A stretch of DNA of 64,000 nucleotides from Trematomus loennbergii (taxonomy: Eukaryota; Chordata; Actinopteri; Perciformes; Nototheniidae), in assembly GCA_012861695.1 (NCBI GenBank), contig JAAOOA010000353.1:62001-126000 (forward strand), read 5' to 3'. Below the pieces are notes generated by a model. The model was not told the DNA's origin and ran no database searches. It worked only from the letters and a program-made list of their open reading frames with translations. Below are positions 23,199-33,652 of this stretch, piece by piece (position 1 is the stretch's first letter; each line of letters begins with the position of its first letter). Both the position numbers and the translations under genes were made by a program.

Positions 23199-23817
23199 CG
23201 CGCGCCGACTCGACGACGTCACCCTCCCCACAGCAGCAGCTCGCGCTGTGATATCTCTCCCTCTCTTTTGAGAGCTCGTTTGTTTCGTCATTTTTTCAAA
23301 CTCAGCTGAACAATTACTGCGTAAAATGTGAGTCACCTGCACCGACTCTAACACCGACCCTCACACTGCAAGACTGTGTGCGCAGTCCTAACATTTATGG
23401 AAGGCCCTTTGAGCCACACACACTGCTTCCATCAGTCAACAAGTGCTCACTGCAGGCCCTCAACCTGTGTAAAAACAGCATCCCGCAGTTTATCAAAGAG
23501 ATGTTACCGTCTGATGAGCTGGGTTTTTATTTCGTTTCCAACCGTCCATTTATATTATCATTCTTTTTGAAATATTTTATGTGCATTTATTTCAAGATGC
23601 AGGTTTTCAATTTAAAATATATGGGTTATTTCAAAATGTTTTGGAGAGAATATATTCACCTCCAGTCCAGCACACAAACACAACACAAATACATTTTATT
23701 ATTTTATTGGCAAAGCAAAAGATCAGATTCAGAAATCCCTTATTTTCCCAGAGAGAGGGGAAAAGTGTGACATCGAAGGGAAAGTGCAGTGAAAATAAAA
23801 GACATTATAAATAAATA

Positions 23818-24876
23818 TTAAGCTAATGAAGCGTGTCCATTCTCTTCTGGAACACGAGGGTCTGTGATGGGTTGACTCTCCTCTTCTGTCGGAGATCTTC
23901 CTCCACCGGATGAGACATTTGATCTGCAGATCCTCTGCCTACACACAACACCAAGTGCAACCAGAACCAGAGCAGCGATGATGGCGATGGGGATCCACAG
24001 GGTCTTCTTCTGCTCCAGGGGAAACAGAACAAGAGGAACTTAGTATGATGTGAAACTAAATGATGACACCTTAAACAAAACCCTAAAGTCCGATAATATC
24101 TAAGAGGTTTCCATAAGCTGCATTTTATAATCAATATTTGTAGTGTTGTACTCACGCATGGTGGCTGGGGGGTGCAGGTGATCTGTTCCGGGTTCCTCTC
24201 CTCTGGTGTATTCAGCAGGGCTGACCCTCATCCTCACAGCCTGCAGATGTCCCCTCTTTCTGTCCTTGAGGATGTAGAGAAAGTAATCTCCTCGGTCCTC
24301 GGGCTTCACCCCCTGCAGGGTCAGAGTCAGGTCTCCATCTGTCCTCCAGTGAGGGGCTACAGATGTTCTGTTCTCAAACCCTGAGCCCTGTGAGGTGCTT
24401 CCGGAGGAGAGGTCCAGCTCAAACACAAGCTGTGTGTTTCTCTCCACTCTGTACCTTCCCGAGTTCTCCTGCAGTAAAGTAGTGGAAGGTAAATCAGCAG
24501 CCTGTCCCTCAGGCACTGATTTCTCCGAGGATGTGATGACATTCAGATGGATACGTTTCTCCTCTGAGCCGCAGGTTAGCACGTACAGTCCCTGGTCGTT
24601 GATGTTGCTCCTGTTTAAGACCACGGACTCGTTTGGACTCATCCGGTCTTTGTAACCTGCTGCCGGCTTCCAGACATCCTCCAGACGAGCCACAGTCTGA
24701 CTGCTTCCACCTGTCAAAGTGTGCTGAAGTGTCGCTCCTCTCTCGCTGCACTGTTCAGTCTCTGGAAACTGAACTGGGTCTCCTAATATCGTATCGACAG
24801 CTAGGCCTCCTACGAGAAGAAGGTGGAACATAAGTAAGGACATGCATAAAGTAGACGCTGCCATCTGAGCTGCCAT
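23818..24876 (-). CDS. G1: two-Ig-domain type I membrane receptor-like gene, variant with minisatellite upstream
   Basis: Minus strand, two exons. Exon 1 runs from ATG 24876 (an in-frame ATG at 24936 would add 20 residues) to 24156 with donor GTGAGT. It holds a signal peptide (…LLVGGLA), Ig1 ending NDQGLYVLTC and Ig2 with EDRGDYFLY. Exon 2 (24012-23818, acceptor CTGGAG) encodes the membrane helix and a tail ending ENGHASLA. Compared with G5, two indels in Ig2 compensate each other and change about eleven residues (near 24455-24495). A two-base loss near 24218 shifts the junction to phase 1, so splicing would lose the membrane frame. The poly(A) signal complement TTTATT is at 23703-23708. A TATA-like CATAAAAG is at 24940-24947. 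The family is not one I recognise by name. Confidence 0.65.
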
Positions 24877-24939
24877 CTCCAGTCTTCTTCGGTGTTGTCT
24901 GGATCCTGTGAAGTGCTTCTTCCAAATGCACTCCACTTT

Positions 24940-24947
24940 CTTTTATG
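24940..24947 (-). promoter_or_regulatory. TATA-like box of G1
   Basis: The complement reads CATAAAAG, followed by GTGCATTTGGAAGAAGCAC. The same CATTTGGA segment lies just after the TATA box in the P, S and G copies, so this is a homologous core promoter. Confidence 0.5.
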
Positions 24948-25141
24948 CTCTTAATCTTCGGTAGGGAGAGAGAGGGCCCAGCACCGGCTCTCACTCCACA
25001 GCAGACTCTCTCCCTCCTAAAAAACCCCACCATTCGTAAATGTGTAGAACTCCACAGCCTCTCCCTCGTAATGTTGACTCTCCCTCTCAAAACACCGGCT
25101 CTAGCCCCTGAGCAGACTCTCCCTCTCAAAGGACCGGGTTA

Positions 25142-25650
25142 GGGTCCCGGCTGGGGGGGGTCCCCGGTGGTGGGGGTCCCGGTGATGGGGTTCCCGGTGG
25201 TGGGGGTCCCGGTGCAGGGGGTCCCGGTGCAGGGGGTCCCGGTGGTGGGGGTCCCGGTGAAGGGGGGTCCCGGTGGTGGGGGTCCCGGTGGGGGTCCGGT
25301 GATGGGGGTCCCGGTGGTGGGGTTCCCGGTGGTGGGGGTCCCGGTGCAGGGGGTCCCGGTGCAGGGGGTCCCGGTGGTGGGGGTCCCGGTGAAGGGGGGT
25401 CCCGGTGGTGGGGGTCCCGGTGATGGGGGTCCCGGTGGTGGGGGTCCCGGTGGTGGGGGTCCCGGTGAAGGGGGGTCCCGGTGCAGGGGGTCCCGGTGCA
25501 GGGGGTCCCGGTGGTGGGGGTCCCGGTGAAGGGGGGTCCCGGTGGTGGGGTCCCGGTGATGGGGGTCCCGGTGAAGGGGGGTCCCGGTGGTGCGGGTCCC
25601 GGTGGTGGGGGTCCCGGTGTGGGGGTCCCGGTGAAGGGGTGTCCCGGTGC
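25142..25650. repeat. M1: G-rich 15-bp minisatellite upstream of G1
   Basis: Tandem units of GGTGGTGGGGGTCCC with variants GGTGAAGGGGGGTCCC, GGTGCAGGGGGTCCC and GGTGATGGGGGTCCC. About 34 units begin some 270 bp upstream of the G1 ATG. Frequent G4-G6 runs on the plus strand give strong quadruplex potential. Long open frames across it read as Gly/Pro or Gly/Val repeats and are not taken as genes. Confidence 0.9.
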
Positions 25651-26146
25651 TGGGGATCGTTTTTCCCTCTCAGCTGAAAAATTACTGCGTAAAATGTGAG
25701 TCACCTGCACCGACTCTAACACCGACCCTCACACTGCAAGACTGTGTGCGCAGTCCTAACATGTATGGAAGGCCCTTTGAGCCACACACACTGCTTCCAT
25801 CAGTCAACAAGTGCTCACTGTAGGCCCTCAAGCTGCGTAAAAACAGCATCCCGAAGTTTATCAAAGAGATGTTACCGTCTGATGAGCTGGGTTTTTATTT
25901 CGTTTCCAACCGTCCATTTATATTATCATTCTTTTTTAAATCTATTGTGTGCATTTATTTCAAGATGCAGGTTTTCAATTTTAAATATATGGGTTATTTT
26001 AAAATGTTTTGGAGAAAATATATTCACCTCCAGTCCAGCACACAAACACAACACAAATACATTTTATTATTTTTTGGCAAAGCAAATTTGTATAATAATT
26101 TGCTTGTTTGTTCCATAATCAATCTTTATTTTAACCTAATTGACTG

Positions 26147-27195
26147 TTGGCGCAAGCCAACTCGAACGACCCTCCCCACAGCAGCGGCTCGCGCTGTGAT
26201 ATCTCTCCCTTTCGAAGCTCTCGCGCCCACTCAATCCCTCTCTGGAGCTCGTTGCTGCTTTCGCCGTTGGCTTCTCCAGTCTCACGCTCAGATCAAGATC
26301 CCTCCGCGTACAATCTGACACACCAAAAAGAAAGTTGAACTCGGTCAGTTTGTCGTGTTTGAGCTGTTAAAGTTCACGGACTCGAGTGATTCTGTCTCAT
26401 AACCAGAAATCCTCCCGTTGAGCCTCACGAAGACCTTTTTCAAAATGTGCTGAAGTCTCCTCTCTTCTTTCGGGCTGTTTCCGTGTTTGCCTCTCGCGTA
26501 AATCACACTCTCTCCTGCTCGGCTCTCGCTGCGTTAACTCACTCCTTACTGGCTGCTTCCAACTTCGCAGAGCCGGCTGTTGTCCACGAGCTCTCTCTCA
26601 GCAGTGAGAGGCAGAATCTCGTTTGGGAGGAGTCTGCTCTTTCAGATTCAGCCTTTTTTCCCAGCTGTGAGAAAGAGGGAGCCTCGCTACAGCCGGCACC
26701 GTGAAGACACAGATCAACATGTTCTCATTGGCTGGTCAGACACACAGGGAGAGGGAGGCTGTGTGAGAGAGAGAGAGCTCGTGCCCGACAGCCGGCTCTG
26801 CGAAGTTGGAAGCAGCCAGTGAGGATTGAGTTAACGCAGCGAGAGCCGAGCAGGAGAGCGTGTGATTTTACGTTAGAGGCAAACATGGAAACAGCCTGAA
26901 AGAAGAGAGGAGACTTCAGCACATTTTGAAAAAGGTCTTTGTGAGGCTCAACGGGAGGATTTCTGGTTATGAGACAAAATCACTCGAGTCCGTGAATTTT
27001 AAGAGCTTTTTGGTGTGTCAGTTTGTACGCGGAGGGATCTTGATCTGAGAATAAGACTGGAGAAACCAACGGCGAAAGCAGTGACGAGCTCCATATGAGA
27101 GGGATTGAGTGGGCGCGAGAGCTTCGACAGGGAGAGGGGTCACAGCGCGAGCCGCTGCTGTGGGGAGGGTCGTTCGAGATGGCTCGTGCCTGATT
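26147..27195. repeat. Long inverted repeat (arms about 430 bp) of the array
   Basis: The left arm (about 26147-26585) contains CCCACAGCAGCGGCTCGCGC, GGACTCGAGTGATTCTGTCTC and CCAGAAATCCTCCCGTTGAG. The right arm (about 26775-27195) is its complement, in reverse order. The centre (26585-26775) holds GTGAGAGGCAGAATCTCG and TTCTCATTGGCTGG, an inverted CCAAT box. Arms are nearly identical. Confidence 0.85.
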
Positions 27196-27540
27196 TTACG
27201 CACAGGATTGTTTGAGCTGTGAGAGAGACGGGCGATTCTTCGAGCTGCCGAAAGAGAGAGAGGCGGAAGCAGCCACAGACAGACTCAGACACGAGCTCCT
27301 GAGAGATTATTAGTTTATTATTATCTAAAACCAATATAATAAATAAAACAATCATTTAGAAAGGTGAATGTCCACATGTGTTGTACATAAAGCACATTTA
27401 GATTGCCATATGATTATGACCCTCTCAAAGCACCGGCTTAGAGCCTGTGTTTTGACAAAGCACAGGGTTAGATCCAGAGTTTTTTACGAGGTAGAGAGTC
27501 TGCTGCGGAGTTAGAGCCGGTTCGAAAAAAAACCCGGATC

Positions 27541-27690
27541 TAACCCAGTGTTTTGACACAACACAGAGCACAGACCCTCGTGTTCCAGAAGAGAATGGAC
27601 ATGCTTCATCAGCTTAATATGTACTATTTTCACTGCACTTTCCCTTAGATGCAACCTTTCCCCTGTCTCTCTGATCTTTGCCAATAAAAT
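27541..27690 (+). pseudogene. Remnant of the IgSF last exon with poly(A) signal
   Basis: From about 27568 the plus strand reads DPRVPEENGHASSA and a stop, the cytoplasmic end of the family, then the 3' untranslated sequence with AATAAA at 27683-27688. No membrane segment or ectodomain precedes it. It is what is left of an S-type copy in the first, incomplete array unit. Confidence 0.7.
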
Positions 27691-29056
27691 AATAACATGT
27701 CATGTTTTGCGTGTTTGTGTGCTGGAGGTGGACTTAAGGTGAACTGATTCTCTCCCAAACATTTAAAAAATAACCCATCATTGAAAACCTGCAACTTGAA
27801 ATTACTTCACACAATATAAATATGCAGATTAAAAAAAAGTCTGGAGGATAATAGGAGGGTTGGAAACGAAATAAAAACACAGCTCATCAGAACATCTGTC
27901 TTTGATACATTGTTAGCTGCTGTTCCCCTCAAAACAAACATTTGAAAATGTATTTTCAAGACAAAAACACGAGGTAGAGGGAGAAGAGTTCTCAAATATC
28001 ACAATAATCATATGGCAGTTTAAATAGGCTTTTTGCACAACACATGTATGAACATTTCACCTTTCTAAATCATTGTTTTATTTATTATATTGGGCTTAAA
28101 TAATAATAAACTATGAACTCTCTCTCTCTCGTTCCGGAGCTCGCGAACCTCCACCACCGGCCCTCGCGGTGATCCAATTTCCACACAGGGAAAAACACGA
28201 GCATCTGGTCACATTTTACATTTATTTGATTGGCAAAGAATCAAAAATCCTTCATTTGTCGCACAGCAGGATATGTACAGATGCTGCAAAGGGAAAGTGA
28301 GGATAAAAAGACACAAGTGTAATGAGTGGATTAACATATTAAAGAAGCAAGCACACGTTATTCAAATAAAAAAAGTGCACATCCATGATTTAAAACAAAG
28401 TAGCAGCATTATAAAAATCTAAGTTCATAAATAATAATGTAAATATAATTGAAAACCATATTCCATCAGTACCTGAATGTGGACATTTCAATAAACTTTA
28501 AAGGTGGTGGATTTAATACACATTTTAACACTTTTCATTTTTGGGAATATGTCCCATTCACAAGAAGAAATGCATTCTAGACCAAATGTTGACCAACCAC
28601 ATGTTTACTTAGAATATGACACTATTAAAAATATAACAAATTAGAAGGATATCAAAACCAAATTTGATAAATATTTTAATTGAAATTATACCTTTTAGTT
28701 TTTTGTATCATTTTTTCTATATACGTATATTAGCCTTATTGTTTACTCTGCATGTGTACCTGTGTTACCCTGATCAATTTGGAAATGTCAGAGGTAGCCT
28801 ATACTTAAATCAAGGATTTTACGCGAGAGAGAAACAGCCTGATAGAAGAGAGGAGACTTCAGCACAGTTTGAAAAAGGAAAGCTGGAAGAGAAATATGAT
28901 GGGTGATCTTTTCGAGACAAAAACACATGAGGCAGAGGGAGAAAAGTTCCTCAAGTATCAGGACTTCACAATAATCATATGGCAGTTTAATTATGCTTTA
29001 TGCACACTAAATGTATGGACATTTCACCTTTCTAAATTATAGTTTTATTTATTATA
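27691..29056 (+). repeat. AT-rich 3'-flank block of S-type genes, copy 1
   Basis: This block recurs at 40941-42200 (continuing after the LTR element at 44126) and at 54586-55980. It carries ACATTTATTTGATTGGCAAAG, an old 3'-end-like signal, and a stretch near 28800-28910 that repeats the GGAGACTTCAGCAC segment. Short open frames starting in it are AT-rich, differ between copies by a single T, and are not supported as genes. Confidence 0.7.
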
Positions 29057-29477
29057 TTGGGTTTAAATAATAATAAACTAATACACTCTCTCAGGAGCTC
29101 GTGTCTGAGTCTGTCTTTGGCTGCTTTCGCCTCTCTCTCGTTCCGGAGCTCGAGGATTCTTCCGTCTCTCACAGCTCAAACAATCCTGTGCATAAAGTCC
29201 GGCGCGCGCCGACTCGAACGACGTCACCCCCCACAGCAGCGGCTCGCGCTGTGATGTCTCTCCCTCTCGTTTGAGAGCTCGCAGTTTGTTTCGTCAGTTT
29301 TTCAAACTCAGCTGAACAATTACTGCGTAAAATGTGAGTCACCTGCACCGACTCTAACACCGACCCTCACACTGCAAGACTGTGTGCGCAGTCCAGCAGC
29401 GGTGGAAATGGAAAATTACAGGAGCATTCCCAGCCATATAAGGCCACATCCGGCTTTACTCACACTCCAAGAACAAA

Positions 29478-29564
29478 CCAATCAGGAACACGCACGCAAG
29501 CAAGGACGAGAGAAGGCGGATTCTAAGTCAGACTCCTCCTACCCGCCGAAAAAATGTATAAAAG
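29478..29564 (+). promoter_or_regulatory. Core promoter of P1: CCAAT box and TATA box
   Basis: CCAATCAGG at 29478 and TATAAAAG at 29557-29564 lie 75 bases apart; the ATG of P1 is 33 bases after the TATA box. The same arrangement occurs before P2 (TATA 31322-31329), P3 (44701-44708) and P4 (56457-56464). Confidence 0.65.
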
Positions 29565-29596
29565 AGAGCATTTGGAAGAAGCACAGAAGACTGAAG

Positions 29597-29980
29597 ATGG
29601 GAGCTCATACTTTGCGATTGCTCTTACTCATTGTATACCTTCCTTCCGTAGGAGGCCGAGCTGTCAATACAATATTAGGAGAAACCGAACAGTGCAAGGA
29701 AAGAGCGACACTCCAGCACACGTTGACAGGTGGAAGCAGTATGACTCATCTGGAGGATGTCTGGAAGGATGTCTCTCTTTCGGGAGCTCGAGGATTCTTC
29801 CGTCTCTCTAGCTCAAACAATCCTGTGCGTAAAGTAAGGCGCGTGCCGACTCGAACGAACCTCCCCACAGCAGCGGCTCGCGCTGTGATCCCTCTCCCTG
29901 TCGAAGCTCTCGCGCCCACTCAATCCCTCTTATCAGGCCGATCATGCAGACTGCGAGAGCTCTCTCTCAGTGAGCAGTGA
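29597..29980 (+). pseudogene. P1: signal peptide plus start of Ig1, fused to array sequence
   Basis: ATG at 29597 opens a frame with a family signal peptide (LLLLIVYLPSVGG) and the beginning of Ig1 (ETEQCKERATLQHTLTGGSS, HLEDVWKD). Homology stops near 29767 and the frame continues into the array module (FFRLSSSNNPVRK...) to a stop at 29980, 127 residues. No second Ig cysteine and no membrane segment are present. The promoter upstream looks intact. It may be a dead 5' piece or a source of a short secreted peptide; nothing here decides. Confidence 0.6.
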
Positions 29981-30640
29981 GAGGCAGAATCTCGTTTGGG
30001 AGGAGTCTGCTCTTTCAGATTCGGCCTTTTTTCCCCAGCTGTGAGAAAGAGGGAGCCTCGCTACAGCCGGCACCGTGAGACACAGATCAACATGTTCTCA
30101 TTGGCTGATCAGACACACAGAGAGAGGGAGGCTGTGAGAGAGAGAGAGCTCGTGCCCGACAGCCGGCTCTGCGAAGTTGGAAGCAGCCAGTGAGGAGTGA
30201 GTTAACGCAGCGAGAGCCGAGCAGGAGAGCGTGTGATTTTACGTTAGAGGCAAACACGGAAACAGTCTGAAAGAAGAGAGGAGACTTCAGCACATTTTGA
30301 AAAAGGTCTTCGTGAGGCTCAACGGGAGGATTTCTGGTTATGAGACAATCACTCGAGTCCGTGAACTTTAACAGCTCAAACACGACAAACTGACCGAGTT
30401 CAACTTTATTTTTGGTGTGTCAGATTGTACACGCGGAGGGATCTTGATCTGAGAGTGAGACTGGAGAAGCCAAGGCGAAAGCAGCGACGAGCTCCATATG
30501 AGAGGGATTGAGTGGGCGCGAGAGCTTCGACAGGCAGAGGGGTCACAGCGCGAGCCGCTGCTGTGGGGAGGGTCGTTCGAGTTGGCTCGTGCCTGATTTT
30601 ACACACAGGATTGTTTGAGCTGTGAGAGAGACGGGCGATT
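29797..30640. repeat. Inverted repeat after P1
   Basis: The left arm 29797-29935 (CCACAGCAGCGGCTCGCGCT, CTCGCGCCCACTCAATCCCTC) is complementary to 30501-30640. The spacer carries the palindrome-centre sequence with CATTGGCTG. Confidence 0.75.
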
Positions 30641-31363
30641 CTTCGAGCTGGCGAAAGAGAGAGAGGCGGAAGCAACCACAGACAGACTCAGACACGAGCT
30701 CCTGAGAGATTATTAGTTTATTATTATCTAAAACCAATATAATAAATAAAACAATCATTTAGAAAGGTGAATTGTCCACATGTGTTGTACATAAAGCACA
30801 TTTAGATTGCCATATGATTACTGTGAAGTCCTGATATTTGAGGAACTTTTCTCCCTCTGCCTCATGTTTTTGTCTCGAAAAGATCACCCATCATATTTCT
30901 CTTCCAGAAATCCTCCCGTTGAGCCACACGAAGACTGCTTTCCTTTTTCAAATGGTGCTGAAGTCTCCTCTCTTCTTTCAGACTGTTTCTCTCTCGCGTA
31001 AAATCACACGCTCTCCTGCTCGGCTGGATGTCTCCCTCTCGTTTGAGAGCTCGCAGTTTGTTTCGTAGTTTTTCAAACTCAGCTGAACAATTACTGCGTA
31101 AAATGTGAGTCACCTGCACCGACTCTAACACCTCACACTGCAAGACTGTGTGCGCAGTCCAGCAGCGGTGGAAATGGAAAATTACAGGAGCATTCCCAGC
31201 CATATAAGGCCACATCCGGCTTTACTCACACTCCAAGAACAAACCAATCAGGAACACGCACGCAAGCAAGGACGAGAGAAGGCGGATTCTAAGTCAGACT
31301 CCTCCTACCCGCCGAAAAATGTATAAAAGAGAGAGCATTTGGAAGAAGCACAGAAGACTGAAG

Positions 31364-31603
31364 ATGGGAGCTCATACTTTGCGATTGCTCTTACTCATTG
31401 TATACCTTCCTTCCGTAGGAGGCCTAGCTGTCAATACAATATTAGGAGAAACCGAACAGTGCAAGGAAAGAGCGACACTCCAGCACACGTTGACAGTGGA
31501 AGCAGTATGGCTCATCTGGAGGATGTCTGGAAGGATGTCTCTCTTTCGGGAGCTCGAGGATTCTTCCGTCTCTCTAGCTCAAACAATCCTGTGCGTAAAG
31601 TAA
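31364..31603 (+). pseudogene. P2: signal peptide plus start of Ig1, frameshifted
   Basis: Same as P1 but one G is missing in the run after TTGACA (near 31496), so the frame leaves Ig1 early and stops at 31603 (79 residues). TATA box at 31322-31329. P1 and P2 lie 1767 bp apart and are copies of one another, including the sequence up to the preceding GTGTGCGCAGTC. Confidence 0.6.
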
Positions 31604-32402
31604 GGCGCGTGCCGACTCGAACGAACCTCCCCACAGCAGCGGCTCGCGCTGTGATCCCTCTCCCTGTCGAAGCTCTCGCGCCCACTCAATCCCTCTTATC
31701 AGGCCGATCATGCAGACTGCGAGAGCTCTCTCTCTCAGTGAGCAGTGAGAGGCAGAATCTCGTTTGGGAGGAGTCTGCTCTTTCAGATTCGGCCTTTTTC
31801 CCCAGCTGTGAGAAAGAGGGAGCCTCGCTACAGCCGGCACCGTGAAGACACAGCTCAACATGTTCTCATTGGCTGATCAGACACACAGGAGAGGGAGGCT
31901 GTGAGAGAGAGAGAGAGCTCGTGCCCGACAGCCGGCTCTGCGAAGTTGGAAGCAGCCAGTGAGGAGTGAGTTAACGCAGCGAGAGCCGAGCAGGAGAGCG
32001 TGTGATTTTACGTTAGAGGCAAACACGGAAACAGTCTGAAAGAAGAGAGGAGACTTCAGCACATTTTGAAAAAGGTCTTCGTGAGGCTCAACGGGAGATT
32101 TTCTGGTTATGAGACAAAATCACTCGAGTCCGTGAACTTTAACAGCTCAAACACGACAAACTGACCGAGTTCAACTTTATTTTTGGTGTGTCAGATTGTA
32201 CGCGGAGGGATCTTGATCTGAGAGTGAGACTGGAGAAGCCAAGGCGAAAGCAGTGACGAGCTCCATATGAGAGGGATTGAGTGGGCGCGAGAGCTTCGAC
32301 AGGCAGAGGGGTCACAGCGCGAGCCGCTGCTGTGGGGAGGGTCGTTCGAGTTGGCTCGTGCCTGATTTTACGCACAGGATTGTTTGAGCTGTGAGAGAGA
32401 CA
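31566..32402. repeat. Inverted repeat after P2
   Basis: The left arm 31566-31696 is complementary to about 32271-32402, the same pairing as after P1. Confidence 0.75.
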
Positions 32403-33652
32403 GGCGATTCTTCGAGCTGCCGAAAGAGAGAGAGGCGGAAGCAGCCACAGACAGACTCAGACACGAGCTCCTGAGAGATTATTAGTTTATTATTATTATC
32501 TAAAACCAATATAATAAATAAAACAATCATTTAGAAAGGTGAATTGTCCACATGTGTTGTACATAAAGCACATTTAGATTGCCATATGATTACTGTGAAG
32601 TCCTGATATTTGAGGAACTTTTCTCCCTCTGCCTCATGTGTTTTTGTCTCGAAAAGATCACCCATCATATTTCTCTTCCAGAAATCCTCCCGTTGAGCCA
32701 CACGAAGACTGCTTTCCTTTTTCAAACGGTGCTGAAGTCTCCTCTCTTCTTTCAGACTGTTTCTCTCTCGCGTAAAATCACACGCTCTCCTGCTCGGCTC
32801 TCGGAGGGATAGTTACTCCCTCCTCCTCATTGGCTGCTTCCGTGTTCACGGTGCCGGCTGTCGGGCACGAGCCCTCTCTCTCAGCTGAAAAAAGAATGTG
32901 TACGCCTCTCTCTCTGTGTGTGTCTGATCAGCAAATGAGAACATGAGTGCCTCATCCCCCTCTCTCGTATGGGATCTCGAGGATTCTTCCGTCTCTCTCA
33001 CAGCTCAAACAATCCTGTGAGTAAGGTCAGGCGCGCGCCGACTCGAACAACGTCACCCTCCCCACAGCAGCAGCTCGCGCTGTGATATCTCTCCCTCTCG
33101 TTTGAGAGCTCGCAGTTTGTTTCGTCAGTTTTTCAAACTCAGCTGAACAATTACTGCCTAAACTCTGAGTTACCTGCACCGACTCTAACACCGACCCTCA
33201 CACTGCAAGACTGTGTGCGCAGTCCTAACATTTATGGAAGGCCCTTTGAGCCACACACACTGCTTCCATCAGTCAACAAGTGCTCACTGTAGCCCTCAAC
33301 CCTGTGTAAAAACAGCATCCCGCAGTTTATCAAAGAGATGTTACCGTCTGATGAGCTGGGTTTTTATTTCGTTTCCAACCGTCCATTTATATTATCATCT
33401 TTTTGAAATATTTTATGTGCATTTATTTCAAGATGCAGGTTTTCAATTTTAAATATTTGGGTTATTTTAAAATGTTTTGGAGAAAATATATTCACCTCCA
33501 GTCCAGCACACAAACACAACACAAATACATTTTATTATTTTATTGGCAAAGCAAAAGATCAGATCAGAAATCCCTTATTTTCCCAGAGAGAGGGGAAAAG
33601 TGTGACATCGAAGGGAAAGTGCAGTGAAAATAAAAGACATTATAAATAAATA

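Noticed and set aside
25126..25722. Long Gly/Pro/Thr-rich and Gly/Val-rich open frames across the G-rich minisatellites (also 51587-51940 and 63328-63702)
   Set aside because: Frames come from a 15-bp repeat with no stop; several frames on both strands are open at once and no start context, domain or homologous exon supports them.
28664..28906. Small frame with a hydrophobic start, repeated at 41899-42126 and 55586-55837
   Set aside because: It begins at TTG or shifts start between copies through a single T; AT-rich sequence gives hydrophobic codons by chance, and the later part is antisense to other array sequence.
30862..31215. Arg/Ser-rich frames of the array modules on both strands (many copies, for example 46592-46786 and 33213-33452)
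   Set aside because: They recur only because the DNA recurs, change length with each indel, and overlap promoters, 3' ends and inverted-repeat arms. No domain is seen.
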